A DNA stretch of 64,000 bases from contig JAKBBE010000002.1 of NCBI GenBank assembly GCA_021826035.1, forward strand, positions 25,519 through 89,518. Direction: 5' to 3'. Position numbers and translations under genes: made by a program. Below the pieces are notes generated by a model. The model saw only the letters and a program-made list of their open reading frames with translations. It searched no databases and was not told where the DNA came from. How positions within the stretch are numbered: the stretch's first letter is position 1; every line of letters begins with the position of its first letter. Source of the stretch: Pseudomonadota bacterium (lineage in GTDB: Bacteria > Pseudomonadota > Gammaproteobacteria > Steroidobacterales > Steroidobacteraceae). Positions 34,609 to 43,272 of the stretch are shown here, piece after piece.

Positions 34609-36375
34609 TCAGGCCGCCGCCGCACCCGGATGCTGCGCCGCCCACAATGCCGCATACCGCCCACCCACCTGCAGCAGAGCCTCGTGGCGGCCGCACTCGA
34701 CGACCCGTCCGTCGTGCAGCACCAGAATGCACTCGGCGTGCATGACGCTCGCCAGCCGGTGAGCGATCAGCACCAGGGTCGCCGACCCCGCCATCGCCTG
34801 CAGGCGGGCCAGGACCGCCTGCTCGGTCCGGCTGTCGAGTGCCGCCGTCGCCTCATCGAGGACATATACGAGAGGGCGGCGCAGCGCCGCCCGCGCGATG
34901 GCAATCCTTTGGCGCTCACCGCCCGAGATTCGCACCCCGCGCTCGCCGACCACCGTGTCGTATCCGTCCGGCAACCCAGCCACGAACTCCTCGAGTTGGG
35001 CAATCCGCGCCGCCTGGCGCACCTCCTCGCGGCTCGCCCGAGGCTTTGCGACCGCGATGTTGAACTCGATCGAATCATCGAACAGCACGACGTCCTGAGG
35101 CACCACCGCGATTGCACTGCGCAGCGCGCGCGGTGCGATCCTGTTCAGCGCGAGTCCGCCGAGCCGGATCTCACCGCGCTCCGGCTCAATCAGCCGCAGC
35201 AGCAGCCTCACGATAGAGGACTTCCCCGAGCCACTCTGGCCGACGATGCCGAGCGTCGACCCCGCCGCGACTGTGAAGCACAGCGCCTCGAGCGCCGCCC
35301 GTTCTGAAGCGTAGCGCAGCGTCACCCGATCGAACTCGATCGTCCCCGTCAGCGCAACCGGCAGAGACACGCCGGTCACCGGTTCCGGTACGACCGCCAG
35401 CAGCGCCATCGCCTTCTCGAGCAGCGCAGTGCCTTGCGCAAATCCCTGCACCGCGAAACCGAGCATCTCCGCCGGCCGCACCAGTTGCAGCATGTAGGTA
35501 TTGACGAGCACGAATCCGCCGACCGTGAGAGTTCCCGCACGCACCGCATGTAACGCGTAGGTCAGCGTCGCCGCCAGGAACACTGCAAACACCACAGCCA
35601 CCGCGAGCCCGTTGCGCGCATAACCCCGATAGAACTGCACCCACGCTGCCTCGCTGCGCGCGAGCGCCTCCCCGGCCTTGCCCGTCACCAGCGGCTCCGC
35701 CCCGAAGGCCTTCACCGTCTCGAAATTCAACAGGCCGTCCGTCATGACAGCCCCTGCAGCTACGCGGGTCTCGGCCGCGTCGCGCGCACTGTCTCCGATG
35801 CGACGCGCCGAGTGGCCGAACAGCACCGCGTAACAGAGCGCGGCGCCACAAAACAGTCCGAGAAACACCGGTTGGTGCAGTCGATGAAGCACGTAGGCGG
35901 CAAGCAACAGCTCGGCGCACACCGGCAGCACGGTAAACACCAAGTGATGCAGTATCAACCGAACCCCTTCGAGCCCGTTTTCGATGATCTGGCTGACCGC
36001 GCCGGTTTGTCGGGTGAGGTGATAACGCAACGGCAGACACAGCACATGCGCGAACAGCCGTTCGTTCAGCGTTCGCAGCATCCGCCGCTCCGCCCTGGCG
36101 TACCTCAGCGCACGCAGTTCCGCGCTCGAACGTCCGAGCCACTGGCTGGCCGCATAGAGTCCGACGAGCACACCCGACGCGAACGGGATGTGGCCCTGTC
36201 CACTCAGCCCGTCGATGATCCACTTCAACGCCAGAGGCGCCAGTGCGTTCATCGCGGCCCCGAACAGCACCAGCAGCAGGACCTCCGTGAGCCGCAGTGC
36301 GACAAACGGCGTCACCTCGCCGTGCAGTAGCCTCACCGCCTCCCGCCACTGACGCCAGCGGGATTCCCAGCTCAC
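34609..36375 (-). CDS. ABC exporter (lasso D-type), cluster 1
   Basis: This 588-residue half-transporter has an N-terminal six-helix exporter domain (about residues 20-310) and a C-terminal ATPase with Walker A GQSGSGKSS, Q-loop VVPQDVVLFDD, signature ISGGERQR and Walker B LVYVLDEATAALD. The sequence resembles ATM1/McjD-type exporters, which pump out the mature lasso peptide and give self-immunity. It overlaps the upstream Y1-like gene by four bases, and B1 follows after 137 bases. Proteobacterial lasso loci that carry an isopeptidase and TonB receptor usually lack such a transporter. Confidence 0.9.
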   Translation of the reverse strand: MSWESRWRQWREAVRLLHGEVTPFVALRLTEVLLLVLFGAAMNALAPLALKWIIDGLSGQGHIPFASGVLVGLYAASQWLGRSSAELRALRYARAERRMLRTLNERLFAHVLCLPLRYHLTRQTGAVSQIIENGLEGVRLILHHLVFTVLPVCAELLLAAYVLHRLHQPVFLGLFCGAALCYAVLFGHSARRIGDSARDAAETRVAAGAVMTDGLLNFETVKAFGAEPLVTGKAGEALARSEAAWVQFYRGYARNGLAVAVVFAVFLAATLTYALHAVRAGTLTVGGFVLVNTYMLQLVRPAEMLGFAVQGFAQGTALLEKAMALLAVVPEPVTGVSLPVALTGTIEFDRVTLRYASERAALEALCFTVAAGSTLGIVGQSGSGKSSIVRLLLRLIEPERGEIRLGGLALNRIAPRALRSAIAVVPQDVVLFDDSIEFNIAVAKPRASREEVRQAARIAQLEEFVAGLPDGYDTVVGERGVRISGGERQRIAIARAALRRPLVYVLDEATAALDSRTEQAVLARLQAMAGSATLVLIAHRLASVMHAECILVLHDGRVVECGRHEALLQVGGRYAALWAAQHPGAAAA

Positions 36376-37394
36376 CGGCCGTCCTTGGTCCGCCCAGGCT
36401 CGGGTGGATCCGCGCTCTCGGCTCCATCGGGGTCCCCCTCCGTCCCGCTCTGCTCCGATTCATCTGTGCCACCGCCGGCTGCGCCCGACTCCGCCTCACA
36501 GCGGGCTCGAACTTCCGCGAGAATTGCCTCCGCCGCACTCAACAGCCCCCGCGGATCACGCGCGCGCAATGTCCGAACAGTCCCCTGCAGCGTGCTCTCA
36601 TCCCGCCCCAGCAACTCACCGATTGACTTCAGGGACACGCCGCATCGAACCGCGACTAAAGTGACCAGAGCCCGCCCCCGGCACAGGCGCCGGGTTCGCG
36701 AACGTTCCGCCATCCGCTCGGCCGCAAACCCGACATGACGCGCAACGAACCAGATGACGGACCGCAGCAGCGCCTGTTGCTGCCGCTTGCGCAACGCACG
36801 CGCCTGACAGAACACCTCCCGGATCCCCGGCGTGGCACCGCTCGGCGAGGCAAATGCCCGCGCCAACTCGCTCTCGACGCCCCGCGCTCTGAGCATCCGA
36901 TATTCGCGCACCGCACCCGGCCCGCGTCCGAGCTGCTCGAGCACCGTATCAGTATCGACCCAGGGAAGCCCCGTCTCCCCCTGGTAGGCCGCATCCGCGG
37001 TCCAACCCGTTCCGGCGAGCGGACGATGCAGCCACAGCACGATTTCGGCTCGAAACGCATCGCGAATCCGGAATGTCCTCAGCCGCTTGAATACCGGACC
37101 CGTACTGCCGCGTGACCGGTTGAAATGCAGCGCATAGGGCACAGTCACATAACGGAACATGCGGCTTATCGGAACCTGTGCGGGTTCAACTGCAAACTCA
37201 ACGCGATCCGCTTCACAGCGACAGGCGAATACCCGTCCTCCACACCAGAACAACATCGAGTCGATGCTGTGTGCCATCTTGCGCCAATCATTCTCATCCC
37301 GGACGAGCGGCCCCGGAAGACCGCTGCGCAGAATGACGTGCAACAGCGCCGCAGAACGATGCTCCGATCCCACTCGAGCGTGCCTGGTCCTCAT
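36372..37394 (-). CDS. HUH-less Y1-transposase-like protein with C-terminal DnaA-like HTH
   Basis: The protein has 340 residues. Residues 18-115 resemble the Y1 (REP-associated) transposase fold: HVILRSGLPGPLVRDENDW..., VFACRCEADRVEF and YALHFNRSRGSTGPVFKRLRTFRIRD align with a family pattern of similar spacing. The catalytic HUH pair is missing: the usual NHVHLL position reads DRVEFA. Residues 240-278 (RALVTLVAVRCGVSLKSIGELLGRDESTLQGTVRTLRAR) look like the DnaA-type helix-turn-helix found in some members. It is the first gene of the cluster 1 operon and overlaps the ABC gene. A DNA-binding regulator is an inference. ATG 37394 has GGGGGCGG upstream. Confidence 0.7.
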   Translation of the reverse strand: MRTRHARVGSEHRSAALLHVILRSGLPGPLVRDENDWRKMAHSIDSMLFWCGGRVFACRCEADRVEFAVEPAQVPISRMFRYVTVPYALHFNRSRGSTGPVFKRLRTFRIRDAFRAEIVLWLHRPLAGTGWTADAAYQGETGLPWVDTDTVLEQLGRGPGAVREYRMLRARGVESELARAFASPSGATPGIREVFCQARALRKRQQQALLRSVIWFVARHVGFAAERMAERSRTRRLCRGRALVTLVAVRCGVSLKSIGELLGRDESTLQGTVRTLRARDPRGLLSAAEAILAEVRARCEAESGAAGGGTDESEQSGTEGDPDGAESADPPEPGRTKDGR

Positions 37395-37877
37395 GCCGCC
37401 CCCTTTTTTGCTCACTCGTCCATTCTCAGGCCGATCGTGTGCGCGCACTCCGACAATCTCCCCTTCGCCGAACGCCCGCCGCCGACACGGACAGACGCCG
37501 ACCGCCTAGTTCACAAAAAAATACGTTACTCCGACACTTGACGCGATGCAACACGCCGACATGCCGTTAGTTTTTTATGCCCTCATCAACTCTGCGCTCG
37601 CCCAGACTGCCGCTCCGCGATCCCCAACCTTCGCATCTGTAACCTCCGAATTTCTCCAAACTTTTCCCAACCTGCGACGCCTGTACAGCAACCCGGAGTC
37701 CGACACATGGCCGTCAATTCCTGTCGACTATAGCCTGCGGAATTTCCCTGCCCTCCTTGCGAACCAGAACTCCGCTCGGGTCGCAAGTGACTGAATAATC
37801 GAAATAAAAAATTCCCGCCTTCCGCCAAACCGGCAAGCCCGTGATTTCACGGCGTGCGGTGCGAGACATGTCGCCCT

Positions 37878-37911
37878 GGGACGAACTCGTTGATGGCAGG
37901 GACGAACTCGT
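37878..37911. repeat. Tandem 13-bp repeat GGGACGAACTCGT
   Basis: Exact copies at 37878-37890 and 37899-37911, 21 bases apart (two helical turns), followed by an inverted GACGAA half at 37915-37920 (TTCGTC). The arrangement suggests a protein-binding site upstream of the A2-B2-C2 operon. Confidence 0.6.
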
Positions 37912-37914
37912 CAA

Positions 37915-37927
37915 TTCGTCTCTTGAC
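37915..37927 (+). promoter_or_regulatory. Motif TTCGTCTCTTGAC upstream of lasso A2
   Basis: This 13-mer occurs again, in the same orientation relative to transcription, 31 bases before the cluster 2 receptor start (46339-46351). CGTCT resembles the -10 core of ECF promoters. It could be a FecI2 promoter element or an operator. Confidence 0.45.
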
Positions 37928-38026
37928 AAAAAACTGTTCGAGGAATTGCGTAATCACGTCACCACGGATTCGGCGCCACTCCGTGAGTGATAGGACATTT
38001 CATTCATACGAGTGAGGAGAACGACC

Positions 38027-38119
38027 ATGCAGTACCTGGGCAATGTCTCGACGCAGACAAAAGGAACTCCTGGATCCGCGTTGGAGCAGGGAGTCATCGT
38101 CGGATTCGATCCGCGTTGA
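38027..38119 (+). CDS. Lasso peptide precursor (cluster 2), 30 residues
   Basis: The peptide has a 12-residue leader, MQYLGNVSTQTK, and a proposed 18-residue core, GTPGSALEQGVIVGFDPR. Thr at leader position -2, Gly1 and Glu8 match lasso rules and predict an eight-residue ring with a ten-residue tail; GTPG also starts the capistruin core. A strong GAGGAGA sits six bases before ATG 38027, and an in-frame stop at 37991 limits any extension to a GTG at 38012 without a site. A 13-bp hairpin and then B2 and C2 follow on the same strand, the classical A-hairpin-B-C order. The leader is unusually short. Confidence 0.85.
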   Translation: MQYLGNVSTQTKGTPGSALEQGVIVGFDPR

Positions 38120-38126
38120 GGGAACC

Positions 38127-38156
38127 GGCGGTGTGCGGCGTCCGCCGCACACCGCC
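38127..38156 (+). terminator. Intercistronic hairpin between lasso A2 and B2
   Basis: A perfect 13-bp stem (38127-38139 with 38144-38156) with a GTCC loop starts eight bases after the A2 stop. There is no T run. Such hairpins between A and B are known in proteobacterial lasso operons and are thought to raise precursor mRNA over B and C mRNA. Confidence 0.85.
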
Positions 38157-38192
38157 CTTCCCCCGAGACTCCGAAGGAACGAAATCCGCACC

Positions 38193-38900
38193 ATGTACGA
38201 ATTCGCACCGTACGTCTCTTCCTGCATCACAGGGCGGCGCTGCATCTTCCTCGACTTGAAACGTGATCAATATTTCGCGGTAACAGCCGCACGGGTGCAC
38301 CGGCTAGCACCGTTACTCACGGACTGGCACCCGGAGCCCCGTGAATCCGACTTGCCCGGTGCGCAGGACGAATCATCCACGGACGTGGCTGAAGAACTCC
38401 TCAAAGCAGGACTCTTGTGCAATGCGCCGCCATTCCCCACACCACGGCCGCCACTTCCCGCCCGCGCAACCCGTGAACTCCACCAACCGGCTCGTTCGCC
38501 GATAGCCCACGGGCGATCGAGGCACAGCCTCCCAGCACTCCTGGCCATGCTTCGGGCCAGCCTCGCCCTCCGGCAGACTCCACTATGGCGGATCGCTGAC
38601 CGCATCCGTGCAGGAAAGGAACACCCTAAGCCCGACCTATCCGACCCGCCCCCATGGGAAGTCGACTCCATTACCACGACGTTCCTACAAATCAGACCCT
38701 GGTACCCGCGGGATTACCTCTGTCTATATGACTCACTTGCGCTGATGCTGCTTCTTGGCAGCTATCGAATTCACGCCGACTGGCTCTTCGGTGTCAGAGA
38801 GGATCCATTCCTCGCACACTGCTGGGTCCAGCATAAGTCCACCGTTCTTAACGATCGCTTGGACCGAATTCGCCCCTTTATTCCAATTTTGGCCATCTGA
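38193..38900 (+). CDS. Fused RRE/leader peptidase (lasso B protein), cluster 2
   Basis: The protein has 235 residues. The RRE-like N terminus reads GRRCIFLDLKRDQYFAVTAARVHRL and the C-terminal protease has Cys177 (YLCLYDSLAL), His209 (LAHCWV) and Asp221 (LNDRLD), with spacing identical to McjB. It is expected to bind the 12-residue leader of A2 and cleave after Lys12. The ATG at 38193 follows AAGGAA by about 13 bases. It ends nine bases before C2. Sequence similarity to B1 is clear in the last 70 residues and low elsewhere. Confidence 0.93.
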   Translation: MYEFAPYVSSCITGRRCIFLDLKRDQYFAVTAARVHRLAPLLTDWHPEPRESDLPGAQDESSTDVAEELLKAGLLCNAPPFPTPRPPLPARATRELHQPARSPIAHGRSRHSLPALLAMLRASLALRQTPLWRIADRIRAGKEHPKPDLSDPPPWEVDSITTTFLQIRPWYPRDYLCLYDSLALMLLLGSYRIHADWLFGVREDPFLAHCWVQHKSTVLNDRLDRIRPFIPILAI

Positions 38901-38909
38901 CGCATCGCA

Positions 38910-40730
38910 ATGGACTTCCCTTATATTGCGTTTCTATGGAACCCCCGCGATTCCGTCGAAGCGCAGAATGCGCTTCACTTCCTAAGACAATTCTCGCATG
39001 CCACGTGGATTACGCAGATCGAGTATCCGGGCCTCGCGGTTTACAGAAAGCCAATTGCCAGCCGTTGCTTGCGAACATATATCCTCCCGAACAACACAGG
39101 CGTCATCTTCGGAACAATATTTTCCCGCAGTTCAAATCGCCATTTGACGGCCGAAGAACTGGCGAATGACTATTCTCTCGACACCTCCCCAAGGAAGCTT
39201 GCCCGTACCCTGACGCGAGAATATTGGGGCGGATTCATTGCGCTGCACTCACAACCGACCTCCGGCCACTGGTGCGTACTCCGTGACTGCTCCGGTTCCC
39301 TTCCCTGCTATTACACCAGCATACGTGGCGTCACCTTGGTGACCTCCGATGCGCGCAACTTCTACTCTCGCTCGAACTGGAGCCGCGAATGCCCACTCGC
39401 ACCGGCTCGCATCAACTGGCATTATTTGTCGGCCTTTCTGCAAGACTCCCAAAGGCCGGCACGAGACACTGGCCTGCTTGGCGTCCGAGAACTCCTTGCC
39501 GGGGAGACTCTCACCAGGGAGGAACAAGAACCCGTTGCGGACCTGGCCTGGAATCCTGCGACCTTTGCGTCGAAAACTGCCGGAACTTCACTAGCGTCGA
39601 TTACCGAAGAACTCCGCGAGACGACTCGCTCATGCATCCACGCATGGGCGCGCACCCATGAAGCGATCGTTCATCAACTATCCGGCGGATTCGACTCTTC
39701 CCTGATTCTCGCATTGCTCACCCGCAGCACCCCACGCCCCAGCATCCTCTGTGTTAACCGATACGCCGACGGCCCCGCGGAGGACGAGCGCCCATACGCA
39801 AGACTCGCATCCCAGGCCTCCTCCATGCCCCTCATCGAATGCCCATGGAGATTTTCCAGCTATACATTGGATCACGCATGTCTTGACGCACCAATAGGCG
39901 CGAAGCCGTACGTCCAATCACTTCTGTATCCCGTGGAGTCCTGCTACCTCTCTGAACTTAACTCTTTGTACAAGTTTGATTCTATATGGACCGGTGAGGG
40001 AGGTGACCACCTCTTCATCGCGTACCGAACAGAATTGGGCATAATCGACTTTATCGCCGCTTACGGACTGAACCGAAATACCTTATCTATTGCCACCGAC
40101 TCTTCAAAGCTGACCGGCACATGCATTCCATCTCTTCTTTACAAGGCCATTTGCCATGCCGCAGGTATCGGCCCACATCGCGCCGCCCCACCAGGGACAC
40201 TCCACGACACACCACCTTATGAGAATCCACCCGCCGACCATCCTTGGCTGGGTCACGCGCTCGAGTCCCCTCCCGGCAAACGCGAGCAGATAAGATTGCT
40301 CGGCGAAGTCCTCCACCGCCATTACCCCACTCCAGGTTCCCTTGACTCACTATCCCGTCATCCACTTCTATCCCAACCGCTCATAGAATTGTGCCTTAGA
40401 ATTCCCACGTACTCTCTCCTTCATGGTGGCCATACGCGCGGCCTGGCCCGGCGCGCGTTCGCACAAACATTGCCACCCGACATCCTGCATCGCGAATCGA
40501 AGGGCGAGACGACCCACAGCCTCACCGGCATACTTTACCGCAGCGTTGCCTTCATGAATGAAGTTCGTCTTAATGGCACTCTACGCAAACACGAATTCAT
40601 CAACACATCACTGATTACTGCAATTACGGACTGCCAGAGCACTCTTTCAGATACTCAAATTCTTCCTCTCTGTGCTGCCGTCGCAGCCGAAATTTGGTTG
40701 CGAGCATGGTCTTCTGGCCGCACACCGTAG
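38910..40730 (+). CDS. Lasso macrolactam synthetase (C protein), cluster 2
   Basis: This 606-residue asparagine synthetase homologue has VHQLSGGFDSSLILALL (P-loop at about 258-263) and SIWTGEGGDHLFI. Residues DYSLDTSPRKLARTLTREYWGGFIALH correspond to the degenerate glutaminase half, with no Cys at position 2. It should activate Glu8 of the A2 core for ring closure on Gly1. The gene is much lower in GC than cluster 1 (28 of 60 bases are G or C at 40021-40080), consistent with separate acquisition. It ends a three-gene plus-strand operon. Confidence 0.93.
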   Translation: MDFPYIAFLWNPRDSVEAQNALHFLRQFSHATWITQIEYPGLAVYRKPIASRCLRTYILPNNTGVIFGTIFSRSSNRHLTAEELANDYSLDTSPRKLARTLTREYWGGFIALHSQPTSGHWCVLRDCSGSLPCYYTSIRGVTLVTSDARNFYSRSNWSRECPLAPARINWHYLSAFLQDSQRPARDTGLLGVRELLAGETLTREEQEPVADLAWNPATFASKTAGTSLASITEELRETTRSCIHAWARTHEAIVHQLSGGFDSSLILALLTRSTPRPSILCVNRYADGPAEDERPYARLASQASSMPLIECPWRFSSYTLDHACLDAPIGAKPYVQSLLYPVESCYLSELNSLYKFDSIWTGEGGDHLFIAYRTELGIIDFIAAYGLNRNTLSIATDSSKLTGTCIPSLLYKAICHAAGIGPHRAAPPGTLHDTPPYENPPADHPWLGHALESPPGKREQIRLLGEVLHRHYPTPGSLDSLSRHPLLSQPLIELCLRIPTYSLLHGGHTRGLARRAFAQTLPPDILHRESKGETTHSLTGILYRSVAFMNEVRLNGTLRKHEFINTSLITAITDCQSTLSDTQILPLCAAVAAEIWLRAWSSGRTP

Positions 40731-41187
40731 GCGAAAACGCTTCGCCTTGAATGCATTTCCCAGGCATGACAGGCCGCACAACCTAGACGGCATATCGCGT
40801 GTGACGCCGTCAGGACGCGTGCGGTCTCGGCCCAAGAACCGCAAGCATCCGGGCAACGCACCTGCATCTAACGCGGCATGACTGGGTGATACGTGTCCCC
40901 AAGAAATGGAGTGGACACGTAATCACTTCAAGGCACACCCCCCACCGCACTCGCCTGCCGTCTGCTCTTGCACAGCGTGATGGACTTCGAGTCACGCCCT
41001 TGCGCTCGCCAGTAAGCGGCCTCGCGCTGCACTACGTCACTCTGGGCCACCAGGTCCTCGGACCACCAGGCTCGAATGTTTTTCGGCGTCTCAAAGACGC
41101 CAGGTCTAGTGCTCGTCGTCAACGCCTTCCTGCGTGACCTCGTGCCACGGACCGTCGCCAGCGGCAGATCGCCCCGCATCCGTGCCG
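40731..41187. other. Convergent intergenic region, no gene recognised
   Basis: These 457 bases lie between the stops of C2 and the isopeptidase. They contain an 8-bp inverted repeat ACGTGTCC/GGACACGT (40891-40898 with 40913-40920), which could be a terminator or the end of a lost element. An 83-codon minus-strand reading at 40928-41179 shows no recognisable domain. Base composition rises again here compared with C2. Confidence 0.6.
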
Positions 41188-43272
41188 CTACCGAGGACGT
41201 GTGGGCCTCGGCACCGACAGTCCCACACTATCCAAAAGTGCTGGCGACACCGCGCTTGGTCCGAGCAAGTTAAGCTCCGCCCAATAGAAATTACGCATCC
41301 TTGAGATCCTCGCCTCCGCTGGAACACTCAACCAATGAACGCTTCGCCGATACGCGAATGCCTCGACGGTCGTACCAGTTGCCTTCCATTCTTGAAGCAG
41401 CTGCCCCGCATCAGGATTTCTACTCACGAACTCCAGCAATATCGGCCCATTTGCAGGCTTCCCAGTCCCCACCGGGTCAAAATACTGGTAGCGCCAAATA
41501 TTCTTCCCCACCGGGGCGCCGCCAAAAAAGATGGCTGATTCTCTCCGCCAAAGCGCTCCGCCCAGCGCGAACTCCGTCACATTGTAGTCCGCCGGGTCTC
41601 CCACTTCCGCGGCCACATATTGATGCAGTCGCTCTATGGCATCGGCCGCAAACAGGCCACCAAAACTCCATCCCATCACCATCGCTCGACTCACATGAAC
41701 GCCAGCCGCCTCCGCGGCGGGAATCGCATGTGCGAAGGTCGAGATCGCACTTTTCTGAGCACGTCTGGATGCCATGAAGTCCCCAAACCCACGCTCATCA
41801 ATGTTCGCCCAATTGACGAGCATCACTGCAATCCCCGCATGGACGAGCCTTGCGACCGGGTATGAAGTAATCCATTGGGCGTCTTTTGAATAGCTCTCGG
41901 AGAATCCGTATGCCATCACCGCCAATGGCACGGGCCGTCCCGCCAACCCCGGCGGAACCGCGAGAAATCCCGTACTGTACGTTCCAAAGCTCGAGGCTAC
42001 CCTGACTGTTTTGAATGGAAAATTGAGTCTTCGCGCTCTTGGATCCAGCTTTCCCAGGTCGTTCATCTCCCCCGTAGTCAGATTGATCTCCACCAGTCTC
42101 GGCGGATCTCTCAACGTTTGTGCGACACAGACCGCAACGGTCGTATCTGAATCCAACTGACACGCATTCCCACCGCCTCCCAGGTCACCATGCGGCCAGC
42201 GGAATACCCTCAAGAGCGCATCGGTTTTTACATTCACCTCATCTAAACGCCAGCGATTCACGCCTCCAGGCCTCTCAAACCCAAGAGAGTCTATGAACAT
42301 CCGGTGGTTGCCTGATAGCCACACGCCACCCACATCCCGAATGAAACGCCCGGACGTCAAGGCCGAAACTTCCTTGAGCTCGTCGTGTCTACGAAGAACA
42401 AATGCCTTCAACGAACCCACACAACCGCATAGGGTCCTGGATGTGCCATCACGATGAATTCGGTTCGATATCAAGACCATTCGACCACGAGGAGACGCAG
42501 CAAACGAAGCAATTCTGAACAGTGGGATACCCCCATGAATTCTTTGCCCAGACTCGATATCGTAAATTTTTGTATGTAGAGATCGCAGTGACGATACCAA
42601 CCCCAGAAGCCGCCCTTGCCTCCAAATGAGCTGCGGCGCAAGCTTAAACCGATTTAGTGAAAGACGAATCTTTTTTGTCCGAAATCCATTGGATTGGCGC
42701 ACCAACATGAATGCACCCACTCTTTCGAGTACCGGCCATCTAGCCCAGACCGGCGATATCAGCTCGAGTGTCGTCATTCCGCCTCTAACGCGAACGGAAT
42801 TCCGCCCTCGCCACCGCCAGGGAACGGCGTACGAATATGCCAGGAGACCCCGAATACGGTCGTACGCAGAAATGGCGAAGGTGTGACTGCTGCGAAAAAG
42901 AACGCCCCGCGCGCCGGTCCGAATATTCGCCCACTGAATTTCATTCACGGGCCCATATTTGCAAAATAAAATGCTTCCGGCATTTCGCCAGAGTACGGTC
43001 CCAATGCCTCCCCCTCTATAGACGACGCGTAATTCCTCGCCTTTGAGAGTCCTGATCACGATCCGCTCATTTCCATGCGCTTCGGCGCTATTGCGCTCTA
43101 CTTCTGCCAACCTGGCGCCATGTGGCGATATCGCATAAGAAATGACCGCCCACGATTGCCCGAAATCTCTCGACTCGGCGCGCACGATGGTTGCAAGACC
43201 GGTAATGACCATCAAACAGACGCAGAATGTGACTCCCGCGCTGGCAGGAGCCGCTATTCTGTTCTTCGACAT
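41188..43272 (-). CDS. Lasso peptide isopeptidase (AtxE-like, S9 family)
   Basis: This 694-residue exported protein has a signal sequence (VTFCVCLMVITGLATIVRA), an N-terminal beta-propeller-like domain (about residues 30-420) and a C-terminal alpha/beta-hydrolase of the prolyl oligopeptidase family. The nucleophile elbow is GWSFGGLFA; candidate Asp and His are in SRNPDAGQLL and RRSVHWLSV. In astexin-type loci such enzymes open the macrolactam ring after uptake. ATG 43272 has GGAG upstream and gives a proper signal; a longer reading to 43440 does not. It points the opposite way to A2-B2-C2 and follows the receptor gene after 354 bases. Confidence 0.88.
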   Translation of the reverse strand: MSKNRIAAPASAGVTFCVCLMVITGLATIVRAESRDFGQSWAVISYAISPHGARLAEVERNSAEAHGNERIVIRTLKGEELRVVYRGGGIGTVLWRNAGSILFCKYGPVNEIQWANIRTGARGVLFRSSHTFAISAYDRIRGLLAYSYAVPWRWRGRNSVRVRGGMTTLELISPVWARWPVLERVGAFMLVRQSNGFRTKKIRLSLNRFKLAPQLIWRQGRLLGLVSSLRSLHTKIYDIESGQRIHGGIPLFRIASFAASPRGRMVLISNRIHRDGTSRTLCGCVGSLKAFVLRRHDELKEVSALTSGRFIRDVGGVWLSGNHRMFIDSLGFERPGGVNRWRLDEVNVKTDALLRVFRWPHGDLGGGGNACQLDSDTTVAVCVAQTLRDPPRLVEINLTTGEMNDLGKLDPRARRLNFPFKTVRVASSFGTYSTGFLAVPPGLAGRPVPLAVMAYGFSESYSKDAQWITSYPVARLVHAGIAVMLVNWANIDERGFGDFMASRRAQKSAISTFAHAIPAAEAAGVHVSRAMVMGWSFGGLFAADAIERLHQYVAAEVGDPADYNVTEFALGGALWRRESAIFFGGAPVGKNIWRYQYFDPVGTGKPANGPILLEFVSRNPDAGQLLQEWKATGTTVEAFAYRRSVHWLSVPAEARISRMRNFYWAELNLLGPSAVSPALLDSVGLSVPRPTRPR

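Larger units (their letters stand above)
37395..38026. promoter_or_regulatory. Shared intergenic control region between lasso clusters 1 and 2
   Basis: These 632 bases separate the divergent first genes of the two clusters and are markedly AT-richer than the surroundings. No convincing gene is seen; an 82-codon reading at 37546-37794 lacks a ribosome-binding site. The right end has a 13-bp direct repeat, a motif shared with the cluster 2 receptor promoter and a TTGACA at 37923-37928, then GAGGAGA in front of precursor A2. The left end holds an A/T run (37514-37523) upstream of the Y1-like gene. Confidence 0.6.

Noticed and set aside
37546..37794. 82-codon plus-strand reading with a vaguely signal-like start in the shared intergenic region
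   Set aside because: No Shine-Dalgarno, no recognisable domain, atypical composition; more likely noncoding regulatory DNA.
37923..37951. Perfect TTGACA as the -35 of a standard sigma-70 promoter for A2
   Set aside because: No acceptable -10 at 16-18 bases, and TTGAC is also part of the motif shared with the receptor promoter, so a different role is as likely.
40928..41179. 83-codon minus-strand reading as a transposase remnant beside the isopeptidase
   Set aside because: No transposase motif, no paired terminal repeats or target duplication found.
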